64,000 nucleotides of DNA. It comes from Desulfarculus sp. GTDB taxonomy: Bacteria; Desulfobacterota; Desulfarculia; Desulfarculales; Desulfarculaceae. The notes under the pieces were generated by a model. It was not told the DNA's origin. It did no database searches and was given only the letters and a program-made list of their open reading frames with translations. This document shows positions 1 to 6,878 of this stretch, piece after piece. Each line of letters begins with the position of its first letter. The first letter of the stretch is position 1. The stretch covers positions 1 through 64,000 of the forward strand of contig JACRDC010000058.1 in assembly GCA_016218705.1 (NCBI GenBank), given 5' to 3'. A program made the position numbers and the translations under genes.

Positions 1-143
1 AAGCAAACTGCGTTTGCTTGGGGACCCCGGGGAATGGCCCGCCGGGCGCGAAAGCGCCCGGGAGGCCGGGCAAAACCACGTTTTTGCCCGCTCGAGGGCA
101 AATCAAAGAGCCATGGATGGCTTTGATTGCATATTGGTATTAG
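1..143. repeat. Multi-hairpin MITE-like repeat, partial copy 1 (reverse orientation)
   Basis: This stretch is a chain of short palindromes (a GCGC-centred stem near 43-62, a GGGCAAAA/TTTTGCCC stem near 73-100, an AATCAAAG/CTTTGATT stem near 105-130) ending in TTGGTATTA at 135-143. The same order of hairpins, reversed, occurs at 10504-10713 and 55203-55407, so this is a copy cut off by the window start. It lies downstream of flgE and codes for nothing. Confidence 0.8.
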
Positions 144-156
144 GGAAAACACACGA

Positions 157-185
157 AAATGGGCGGGGATAAAACCCGCCCATCT
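157..185 (-). terminator. Rho-independent terminator of flgE
   Basis: A perfect 9-bp stem, ATGGGCGGG (159-167) paired with CCCGCCCAT (175-183), lies just beyond the flgE stop and is followed on the minus strand by a short T-rich stretch. The GGGCGGGG/CCCCGCCC core recurs at other gene ends in the window. Confidence 0.7.
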
Positions 186-188
186 TGT

Positions 189-2381
189 TTAACTCTTGAG
201 GTTTATGGCCGTCTTGAGCATCTCGTCGGAGGTGGTGATGCTCTTGGTGCTGGCCTGGTAGGCGCGCTGGTAGTTGATGAGGTTGACCATTTCCTTGGCC
301 AGGTCCACGTTGGAGTTCTCCAGGGCCGAGCCCTGGATGGTGCCCAGTCCCAGGGCCTCGTCGCCAGCCTGGCCGAGCACCGGCGGGCCGGCCGCCTCGG
401 TGGCCATCCACAGGTTGTCGCCCCAACGCATCAGTTCCTGGGGGCTGGTGAAGGCCGTCAGGGTCACCGTGGCCAGGGAGCGTATGTCGCCGTTGCTGAA
501 GTAGCCGATGATGTTGCCCTGCTTGTCCACCTCCACCCGGTCCAGGGAACCGGAGCCCGCCCCGTCCTGGTAGAGATAGACCATCTCGCTGTTGCCGGCC
601 GACTGGGTGGTGCCCGAGGCCTCGGTGGGGTTGTAGTTGAAGCCGATGTTCTGGGCGGCCGCCGGCGTGCCCAAACTGAAGGCCAGTTCCACCTGCCCCT
701 CGGTCTCTGAGGAGCTTTGGCCGTCGCTGGCCACGGTGGTCTGGGTGTAGGCGTCGAAGTCCAGGCTGAGGCCGTCGCCCAGGGTGTTGCCCGTGGCCGT
801 GGTCAGGGTGGCGGCGGCGCCGGTGTCGGTGCGCCCCAGGCGCAGGTAGCTCCTGCCGCCGCCGGTGTACACCGAGGCCTGCACCAGGGTGGTGGCGCTG
901 TCGTCCATGCCGCCTTGCAGGTTGGCCCCGCTGGCCACCACGCCGCCGGTCGCGGCCAGGGCGATGGCGTCGCCGGCCTGGCCCACGGCATTGGCGGTCA
1001 CGAAGACGCCGTTGCCGCCATTGTCGGCGGCGGTGACCCCCAGGCCGGCGCCGTTGATGGCCGCGGCTAGGGTGGCGGCGTCCACGAAGTCCACGCCCTG
1101 GGTGAAGGTGGTGCCGGCCACGGTCACCGTGGCCCCGGCGGCCATGGCCGTGAGGTCCAGGGAGCCGGTGCTGGCCTGGCCGTTGTTCAGGCCGTTGACC
1201 AGTTGGGTGAGGGTGGTGTCGGCGTCCACGGTGACGTTGGCCCCGCTGGCGGTGAGGCCGGCGGCGGTGGCGCCGCTCTTGGCGTGGAGGGTGACCACCC
1301 CGGCGTTGGCCTGGGCGTAGAAGCCCAGCGCCGAGTTGGCGTTGATCTGGCCGGCCAGGTCGTTGGCCGCCGCCTGGGCGCCCGCGTGGGCCCCCAGGGT
1401 GATGGTGGTGCCCCCCACGGTCACGGTGTCGCCGGCCAGGGTGGCCCCGGTGAAGGTTACCGTGGCCGTGGTGTGGTAGGTCTGGGCGTTGCCGGAGCCC
1501 GTGAAGCTCAAGGTCTCGCCCAGTTGGTTGCTGACCTGGCCGCCGGCGCCGTTCAGGGCCGGGTTGGCGGTGAAGCTGTCGCCGATGGCCCCCTGGTTGA
1601 TGGAGGTGCCCACCAGTTGGCCGTCGGTGTCGAAGTGCAGGAAATAGGTGTTGCTGGGGTAAAGGGGGTTGGCCACCAGGCCGCTGTCGGTGAGCTCGAA
1701 GGTGGAGGCCTTCCATACCGTGGCGCTGCCGGCCGGCGCTGGACCGGCATAGGTATCCAAGCGCTGGTAGTAGGTGGCGATGGCGTGCTCCTCGCCCTGG
1801 CCGTCGTAGACCTTCACCGTCTGGGTGAAGTTGTAGGTGCCGGCGTCGTTGGGGTCTATGTCCGTGGCCTGGGTGTGGTAGCGCTCGTCGCCGGCGTCCA
1901 GGTTGATGGACAAATCCACCTGGCTGGTGGCGGTGCCTCCGCTCACGCCGGTGGGTATCTGGATGTCGCCCAGGCCCGGCCCGCCCAGGCCGCCCTGCAC
2001 CCGGTAGTCCTGGGCGTTGACCAGATAGCCCTCCTGGTCCACGTGGAACTGCCCGGCGCGGCTGTAGAACAGGGAGGCGCCCTTGGGCTTGCGCAGGGTG
2101 AAGAAGCCCGCGCCCTCGATGGCCATGTCCAGGGGGCTGTCGGTGGTTTGCAGGGAGCCCTGCTCCATCCAGTTGCTGGTGAACTCGCTGGCGCCGTTGC
2201 CCACCTGTTGCGCCAGCCGCTGGCCGGTGTAGAGCTTGCTGGCCATGATGTCGCTGAAATGGGCGCGGGTGCCCTTGAAGCCGGCGGTGCTAAGGTTGGC
2301 GATGTTGTCCGAGACGCTGTTGAGGGCGTTGGAGTGGGCCTTGACCCCGCTGATTCCGTTGTAGAGGGATGGCATCTGCAT
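189..2381 (-). CDS. flgE: Flagellar hook protein FlgE
   Basis: This 730-residue protein is the monomer of the flagellar hook, exported through the flagellar type III apparatus. The N-terminus (MQMPSLYNGISGVKAHSN, then SVSDNIANLSTAGFKG) and the C-terminus (NSNVDLAKEMVNLINYQRAY) are the conserved rod/hook coiled-coil ends, and the middle is a long Ala/Gly/Thr/Val-rich D2/D3 region. It is longer than the roughly 400-residue enteric FlgE, as is common for this phylum. The start at 2381 is chosen because hook proteins begin at this point and an AGGGAAGGGA ribosome site precedes it; the 45 residues upstream in the same frame are unlike the family. A sigma-54 promoter lies about 60 bases upstream. 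No other flagellar structural gene is in the window. Confidence 0.95.
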   Translation of the reverse strand: MQMPSLYNGISGVKAHSNALNSVSDNIANLSTAGFKGTRAHFSDIMASKLYTGQRLAQQVGNGASEFTSNWMEQGSLQTTDSPLDMAIEGAGFFTLRKPKGASLFYSRAGQFHVDQEGYLVNAQDYRVQGGLGGPGLGDIQIPTGVSGGTATSQVDLSINLDAGDERYHTQATDIDPNDAGTYNFTQTVKVYDGQGEEHAIATYYQRLDTYAGPAPAGSATVWKASTFELTDSGLVANPLYPSNTYFLHFDTDGQLVGTSINQGAIGDSFTANPALNGAGGQVSNQLGETLSFTGSGNAQTYHTTATVTFTGATLAGDTVTVGGTTITLGAHAGAQAAANDLAGQINANSALGFYAQANAGVVTLHAKSGATAAGLTASGANVTVDADTTLTQLVNGLNNGQASTGSLDLTAMAAGATVTVAGTTFTQGVDFVDAATLAAAINGAGLGVTAADNGGNGVFVTANAVGQAGDAIALAATGGVVASGANLQGGMDDSATTLVQASVYTGGGRSYLRLGRTDTGAAATLTTATGNTLGDGLSLDFDAYTQTTVASDGQSSSETEGQVELAFSLGTPAAAQNIGFNYNPTEASGTTQSAGNSEMVYLYQDGAGSGSLDRVEVDKQGNIIGYFSNGDIRSLATVTLTAFTSPQELMRWGDNLWMATEAAGPPVLGQAGDEALGLGTIQGSALENSNVDLAKEMVNLINYQRAYQASTKSITTSDEMLKTAINLKS

Positions 2382-2440
2382 GGTATACGGTCCCTTCCCT
2401 GGGCAAGCCTTGCCGGAACTGCCTATCCGCCAAGCTAACA

Positions 2441-2456
2441 AGCAACAGCGGTGCCA
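2441..2456 (-). promoter_or_regulatory. Sigma-54 (-24/-12) promoter for flgE
   Basis: Read on the minus strand this is TGGCACCGCTGTTGCT, an essentially perfect TGGCAC-N5-TTGC sigma-54 element 60 bases before the flgE start. Hook and basal-body genes are commonly sigma-54 dependent, so position and sequence agree. No activator-binding site was identified. Confidence 0.8.
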
Positions 2457-2554
2457 AGAAGGACCGAAGACAAATGACCAGCGATAATGGATGGATATTA
2501 CCCAGGCCCCGCGCATTTGCCCCGGGGGCCGGGCAATAATTGCCCGCCGGGGGG

Positions 2555-3790
2555 CTAGGGCCAGGTGCGCGCCCAGGCCGGGGCCAGGGCCTGCACCTGT
2601 AGGACCGCGCCGGCGGGCAGGCGCTCATTGCCCTGGTCCAGGCGGGCGATGGCCTGGGAGCCGGCCATGGCCTTGAGGCGGCCGGCCAGGGGCAGGGGGT
2701 GGAACAGGGGCAGGGGGTCGCCGGGCTCCAGGCGGCCATGGAAGAATTGGGTCCAGTCGCGGTCGCCGGTCAGACCAGCGGCCAGGCGGGCCGGCCGCTG
2801 GGGCAGGCCGGGGTCGGGGTGGCCGGCCATGGCCAATAGCCCCGGCAGGGCCAGTTGCAGAAAGGCCATCTCATTGGAGGGCGGGCCGCCGGGCAGGCAG
2901 AAGACCGGCTTGCCATCCAAGATGCCCAGGGCCACGCCCTTGCCCGGACCCATGCGCACCCGCCTGAAGATCAGCTCCATGCCCAGGTCCTTGAGGGTGC
3001 CCACCACCAGGTCGCGCTCGCTGAGCCAGGCCCCGCCGCTGGTGAGCAGGGCGTCGCAGCCGGCCAACATCTCCTGGGCGGCTTGGGCGATGTGTTGGGC
3101 CTGGTCGTCCACCACCAGGGTCTGGTGCTCCAGGCCGTGCAGGCTGAGCCAGGCGGCCAGGCTGACCAGGTTGCTGGCGTAGACCGCGCCTGGCGGCAGG
3201 GGCTGGCCGGGGGCCACCACCTCGCGGCCGGTGGCCAACAACCCCACCCGGGGCCGGGGATGGGCCGGGGCCTCATGGCAGCCGGCGGCGGCCAAGAGCC
3301 CGGCCAGGGAGGGCGTCACCACCTGGCCGGCTTGCACCACCACCTGGCCGGGGGCCACGTCGCTGCCCGCCGGGTAGACGTTCTTGCCCGGGGGCGCGTC
3401 GGCCAGGCACAGCACCCGTTCATCCTCCTGGCGGGCGAACTCCCGGGCCAGCACCGCCTGGGCACCCGGAGGCAGGGCCGCCCCGGTGGTGACCCGCACC
3501 GCCTGGCCTGGCCCCACCCGGGGGCCGGCTGGCTCGCCGGCCTGGCCCGTGCCCACCAGACGCAGGACCACGGGGCCTTGGGGCGTGGCGTCCTGCACGT
3601 CGGCGCTTCTAACCGCGTAGCCGTCCTTGGTGCAGGCGGTCACCGAGGGCGAGGCTACCTGGGCTTGGGCCGCCTGGGCCATGACCAGGCCCGCCAGTTG
3701 GGCCAGGGGCAAGACCCGGGGGGGCAGGAGGGGCAGGTGGCGGCGCGCCAGGAGCTGGGCCTGACGGAAGTCCACGTAGTCATGGGGCAT
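2555..3790 (-). CDS. MoeA-family molybdopterin molybdenumtransferase-like protein (paralogue 1)
   Basis: This 411-residue protein has the MoeA fold: an N-terminal domain with TKDGYAV in place of the usual MDGYAV, a TGAALPPGA motif, a MoCF-like domain with LLATGREVV and LLTSGGAWLSERD, and VFCLPGGPPSN near the C-terminus. MoeA inserts molybdenum or tungsten into adenylylated molybdopterin. The replacement of the Met before DGYAV and the Trp-Leu in the GGxS-type loop make it the most divergent of the three MoeA paralogues here, so it may have a specialised or regulatory role. The start at 3790 follows GGAGAAT. It diverges from the fmdE-like gene, which also suggests a link to molybdopterin enzymes. 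Confidence 0.85.
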   Translation of the reverse strand: MPHDYVDFRQAQLLARRHLPLLPPRVLPLAQLAGLVMAQAAQAQVASPSVTACTKDGYAVRSADVQDATPQGPVVLRLVGTGQAGEPAGPRVGPGQAVRVTTGAALPPGAQAVLAREFARQEDERVLCLADAPPGKNVYPAGSDVAPGQVVVQAGQVVTPSLAGLLAAAGCHEAPAHPRPRVGLLATGREVVAPGQPLPPGAVYASNLVSLAAWLSLHGLEHQTLVVDDQAQHIAQAAQEMLAGCDALLTSGGAWLSERDLVVGTLKDLGMELIFRRVRMGPGKGVALGILDGKPVFCLPGGPPSNEMAFLQLALPGLLAMAGHPDPGLPQRPARLAAGLTGDRDWTQFFHGRLEPGDPLPLFHPLPLAGRLKAMAGSQAIARLDQGNERLPAGAVLQVQALAPAWARTWP

Positions 3791-3811
3791 GGCTATTCTC
3801 CGGGCAGGCCC

Positions 3812-3839
3812 TTGCCGGGCCGGTCTGTTCTGCTATGCT
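3812..3839 (+). promoter_or_regulatory. Candidate sigma-70 promoter for the fmdE-like gene
   Basis: TTGCCG (3812-3817), a 16-base spacer and TATGCT (3834-3839) preceded by an extended -10 TG dinucleotide lie about 48 bases before the fmdE-like start. The placement in the short divergent spacer supports it; the call rests on sequence only. Confidence 0.4.
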
Positions 3840-3886
3840 TTCTGCCTTAACGGTGTCAGCGCGATACACAGCGGCAAGGAGCGGGC

Positions 3887-4468
3887 ATGAGCGAACAATC
3901 CTCCCCTCACGGCATCTGCGGTTTGGACCTGGAGGCCTACCTGGTCAGGGCCGAGGAGTTCCACGGCCATGTCTCGCCGGGGGTGGTGCTGGGCGGCTTT
4001 CTGCTGGACGCCGCCTGGGGCCGCCTGGGCGACACCCCCTACCTCAACGCCGTGGTGGAGACCGTGGTCTGCCTGCCCGACGCAGTGCAGATGCTCACGC
4101 CCTGCACCCTGGGTAATGGCTTCATGCAGGTGCTGGACTGGGGCAAGTTCGCGCTGACCCTCTACGACCGCCAGAGCCTGACCGGCTATCGCGCCTGGGC
4201 CGACCGCCAGGCCATCGCCAAGGTGCCGGCCATCGCCGCCTGGTTTTTGCGCACCGGCGAGCCCCTGCCCAAGGAAGAGGTGGTGCGCCACATCGCCGCC
4301 CATGGCCCCGGGCTAGCCCGCGTGGCGCCGGTGCGCCTGCCCCAGTCCCTCAAGCCCACGGAGAAGGTGGCCACCGGCCCCTGCTCCCAGTGCGGGGAGT
4401 CCTACCCCCTGCGCCTGGGGCCGGTCTGCCTGGCCTGCCAGGGGCAAGCCTACTACCAGCCAGCCTGA
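3887..4468 (+). CDS. FmdE-family protein (formylmethanofuran dehydrogenase subunit E-like)
   Basis: This 193-residue cytosolic protein matches the FmdE family: FHGH at residues 25-28, CTLGN at 73-77, and a C-terminal zinc ribbon with CSQCGESYPLRLGPVCLACQ. Outside methanogens the family is widespread beside molybdopterin enzymes and its biochemical role is unknown; a metal or pterin chaperone role is often guessed. The start follows AAGGAGCGGGC. It stands alone on the plus strand, divergent from a MoeA paralogue and about 0.6 kb from fdhE, which fits a role in formate dehydrogenase or cofactor handling. That link is inferred from position only. Confidence 0.85.
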   Translation: MSEQSSPHGICGLDLEAYLVRAEEFHGHVSPGVVLGGFLLDAAWGRLGDTPYLNAVVETVVCLPDAVQMLTPCTLGNGFMQVLDWGKFALTLYDRQSLTGYRAWADRQAIAKVPAIAAWFLRTGEPLPKEEVVRHIAAHGPGLARVAPVRLPQSLKPTEKVATGPCSQCGESYPLRLGPVCLACQGQAYYQPA

Positions 4469-4671
4469 GGCCGCCGCCCGGCTGGCCATTGTGCAGTTTA
4501 GGCCAAGTCGAGGGGTTGGTCAAGGGGCCGGGGCGCCTAAAGAAACTACCTGTTTGTGCTTTGTTTTTCGTGGGCAGAGGCCGAGTGCCTCGACTTCCAA
4601 AAAGGGGACAGGGGCCGCTCTCCCTTGTTCGGCCTCGCCGGCTACCGTACAGACCCTGTTGCACATGCAAG

Positions 4672-4702
4672 GGGCGGGGTTTTTGCCCGCCCGTCTTTTG
4701 TC
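4672..4702 (+). terminator. Hairpin terminator downstream of the fmdE-like gene
   Basis: GGGCGGG (4672-4678) pairs with CCCGCCC (4686-4692) across a T-rich loop and is followed by GTCTTTTGTC. It is about 200 bases past the stop codon and resembles the GGGGCGGG-type hairpins found at several other gene ends. Confidence 0.5.
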
Positions 4703-4817
4703 TTCATCCGGGCATCATACGCATTTAAGATCAGACGTATGGTTTTCTCGTCAGGTTTCCTCTGGGTACAGGCCTTACGGTATAGGCGGCCCAAGATAGC
4801 CTAAGCGGTTTCTTTTT

Positions 4818-4992
4818 GTGTCCCGCTAGAGCCGCCCGGCCATACTGGCTTTGCCGATGCGGGTGCCGGCGCGGGGTGGACTCTTTGCCCTGGCGTGGGC
4901 AGGGGCCGCGGGTATCCCGTATTCCTTGCCGGGTTGGATCATAGCAGCCCCCTGCCGGTGCCCTAAGAATGGCCGGGCTAGGAGCGGGACAC
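4818..4992. repeat. Imperfect long inverted repeat
   Basis: The left arm is GTGTCCCGCT then CCCGGCCAT (4818-4843). The right arm (4969-4992) is the reverse complement of both blocks, with a 5-7 base unmatched segment between them. About 125 bases separate the arms, and GGCGGCCCAAG/CTTGGGCGGCC extends the symmetry outward. The arrangement could fold into one large stem in RNA. Confidence 0.55.
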
Positions 4993-5113
4993 GGGGCTTG
5001 GGCGGCCAGAAGACCAAAGCTCGCCGGCCAGAGGATGCCCGGATCAAGGGGCAACAACCAAATACTGAATGATTGTCATTAAATTGGTATTAGTCCATTT
5101 GCCGTGGCTAGGC

Positions 5114-5986
5114 TCAACTGGCCTGGGGGGCCACCGGGTTTTCCTCCAGGTAGTTCTCGGCCACCAGGTCCATGTGCCAGGTGACCAAGTCGTCAAGGAC
5201 GGGGATGACCGGGCCGGCCAATGAGCGCAGGTCCAGGGTCTTGAGGTACTGGCCGCAGCGGCGGCAGATGTCCAGGCGATAGCCCTCCTGGCCCTCGGCG
5301 GTGAGCACCACCAGTTCCTCGGGCTCCTGGTTGCCGCAGAAGGGGCAGCACAGGCGGCGGTGGGGCCAGAGGGTCTCGCAGGTGGGGCAGTGCAGGCTGC
5401 GGCGGCCACCCTCGCCGGCCAGGGAGGCCAGGCGGGGGGAGGTGCCGCAGACCGGGCAATGGCCGGCTGTCCAGGGGGCCAGGTCCAGGCCCTCCAAGAC
5501 CATCTGGGCCAGGGCCAACAGGCTGGGGCGCAGGGCCAGGCGCAAGAAGAGGTTCTGCACCGGCGGGGCCAGGCCCAGCTCCTCGGCGGCCTGGGCCTGG
5601 GCCTGGCGGTCGCCGGCCAAAAAGGCGTTAACCACCTCCTGGAAGCGCTCCGGCACCGCCGCCAGCAGGCGCTCCAGGCCCTGGGCCTGCTCGCGGCCCT
5701 GGGGGCGCTGGGCGGCGCGCTCCTTGAGCTGGGTCAGCAGGCCTCGGGCCTGCTCCAGGTCCAGGGGCAGGTCGCCAGGCTCAAACATGGAGCGCCCGGC
5801 GGCCAACCGCTGGCCGGTCCTACGCTCGGCCAGGCCCAGGTCCGGGGGCAGGCAAGGGGGCGCGGCCTCCAGGGTCAGGGCCAATAGCTGGCCCAGCCAG
5901 GCCGCCACCTCGCCATAGGCTGGGTTGCGCTTCTTGACGGCGGCCACCTTGGACTTGATCTGCTCCAGGCTGGGCTGGCTGGACAT
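5114..5986 (-). CDS. fdhE: Formate dehydrogenase accessory protein FdhE
   Basis: This 290-residue protein is the formate dehydrogenase maturation factor FdhE, which binds the catalytic subunit and is needed for active enzyme. The C-terminal half has the rubredoxin-like cysteine pairs CPVCG, CPTC, CPFCG and CRRCGQYLK, spread over about 85 residues, as in the family. The N-terminal half is helical. The start at 5986 (MSSQPSLEQIKSKVAAVKKR) follows CCGGAGAAACGCCC; the longer in-frame reading runs through the upstream repeat and is not real. It lies 235 bases after fdhB on the same strand, with a repeat copy between them. Confidence 0.93.
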   Translation of the reverse strand: MSSQPSLEQIKSKVAAVKKRNPAYGEVAAWLGQLLALTLEAAPPCLPPDLGLAERRTGQRLAAGRSMFEPGDLPLDLEQARGLLTQLKERAAQRPQGREQAQGLERLLAAVPERFQEVVNAFLAGDRQAQAQAAEELGLAPPVQNLFLRLALRPSLLALAQMVLEGLDLAPWTAGHCPVCGTSPRLASLAGEGGRRSLHCPTCETLWPHRRLCCPFCGNQEPEELVVLTAEGQEGYRLDICRRCGQYLKTLDLRSLAGPVIPVLDDLVTWHMDLVAENYLEENPVAPQAS

Positions 5987-6028
5987 GGGCGTTTCTCCGG
6001 GTGGGGGCATGGCCCGCGGGCCATGGAA

Positions 6029-6214
6029 AGGGGGCCCCGCGAAATTACGGGGCCCCCTGCAATCTACCGGCGCGGGCCTCCCCGGGCAAGGGGGATGCCC
6101 TGGTATGCGGGCCATGGATGGCCTCCCGGGCGCGCTAGCGCCCGGGAGGCCGGGCAAAACCACGTTTTTGCCCGGCCGATAGGCAATCAAAGCCATGGAC
6201 GGCTTTGATCGCCA
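6029..6214. repeat. Multi-hairpin repeat, diverged copy 2, between fdhB and fdhE
   Basis: A GGGGCCCCGCG/CGGGGCCCC hairpin (6029-6055) is followed at 6109-6214 by the CCCGGGCGC/GCGCCCGGG stem, the GGCCGGGCAAAA/TTTTGCCCGGCC stem and the AATCAAAGCC/GGCTTTGAT stem shared with the copies at 1-143, 10504-10713 and 55203-55407. It lacks the TTGGTATTA end. It probably forms strong structure in the fdhB-fdhE transcript and could attenuate fdhE. Confidence 0.7.
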
Positions 6215-6221
6215 TCTCACA

Positions 6222-6875
6222 TTAGGCGCTCTGGGCGTATTTCTTCTTGTCGTCCACGACGAGGTAGAGCACCCGCACGTCGTCGGAGTCAATGATCTCG
6301 GCCTTGTCGCCGAACTTCTTCTTGGCCTCGGCCAGGCGCGCCTCGGCCAGCTTCTTCATGGGCTCCTCGTCGCCGAAGACCAAGGCCCCCGTGGGGCAGC
6401 TCTTGGCGCAGGCCGGCAAGAGCCCCTCGGAGACGCGGTCCAGGCACATGTGGCACTTGGAAACCACCCCGGTCTTGGCATCCCGGCGGGGGATGTCGTA
6501 GGGGCAGGCCCGGCGCACGTTGTCGAACTTGTCGCCAAAGCCCTTGGTCTTGTCGGTGTAGATGATGGCGCCGGTGGCGTCGTCAATGACGATGGCGTCC
6601 TTGACGTAGCGGTCGGCCTCGTCCTTGCAGGGCGGGTACAGGCAGTGCCGGCAGGCGTCGGTGAAGAAGTACCACACCATGCTGTTGACCGCCGCCGGGT
6701 ACTCGTTGAAGCGCACCAGGCGGTAGGTGTTGTAGGTCAGGTCCTGGGGATTCTGGTGGGAGCCCCAGTTTTTGGTCTCCTCGGCCGGCAGTTTGTTCCA
6801 CTGCTTGCAGGCCACCTGACAGCCTCGGCAGGCGGTGCACTTGGTGGTGTCAACTACGAAGTACTTACCGGGCAT
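6222..6875 (-). CDS. fdhB: Formate dehydrogenase iron-sulfur (beta) subunit
   Basis: This 217-residue protein carries the four [4Fe-4S] clusters that take electrons from the catalytic subunit. Cysteine groups are visible in order: CTACRGCQVAC (residues 13-23), CRHCLYPPC, CPYDIP, CHMCLDRV and CAKSCPTGA. It has no membrane anchor, and the window holds no cytochrome b or quinone-reducing subunit, so the complex is most like the soluble periplasmic FdhAB of Desulfovibrio that reduces c-type cytochrome. It has no signal peptide and would be carried out with the Tat-targeted FdhA. It starts 3 bases after the fdhA stop. Confidence 0.95.
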   Translation of the reverse strand: MPGKYFVVDTTKCTACRGCQVACKQWNKLPAEETKNWGSHQNPQDLTYNTYRLVRFNEYPAAVNSMVWYFFTDACRHCLYPPCKDEADRYVKDAIVIDDATGAIIYTDKTKGFGDKFDNVRRACPYDIPRRDAKTGVVSKCHMCLDRVSEGLLPACAKSCPTGALVFGDEEPMKKLAEARLAEAKKKFGDKAEIIDSDDVRVLYLVVDDKKKYAQSA

Positions 6876-6878
6876 GGC

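Larger units (their letters stand above)
4469..5113. other. 645-base non-coding interval with terminator and imperfect inverted repeat
   Basis: No convincing gene was found here: the small frames have no ribosome site or recognisable product. It holds a GGGCGGG/CCCGCCC hairpin (4672-4692), an imperfect inverted repeat with arms at 4818-4843 and 4969-4992, and an isolated TTGGTATTA (5084-5092) matching the end of the multi-hairpin repeat. It could carry a structured RNA or a decayed mobile element. Confidence 0.5.

Noticed and set aside
4826-5047. 73-residue minus-strand frame in the 4.5-5.1 kb gap
   Set aside because: It has no ribosome site or recognisable features and overlaps the inverted repeat.
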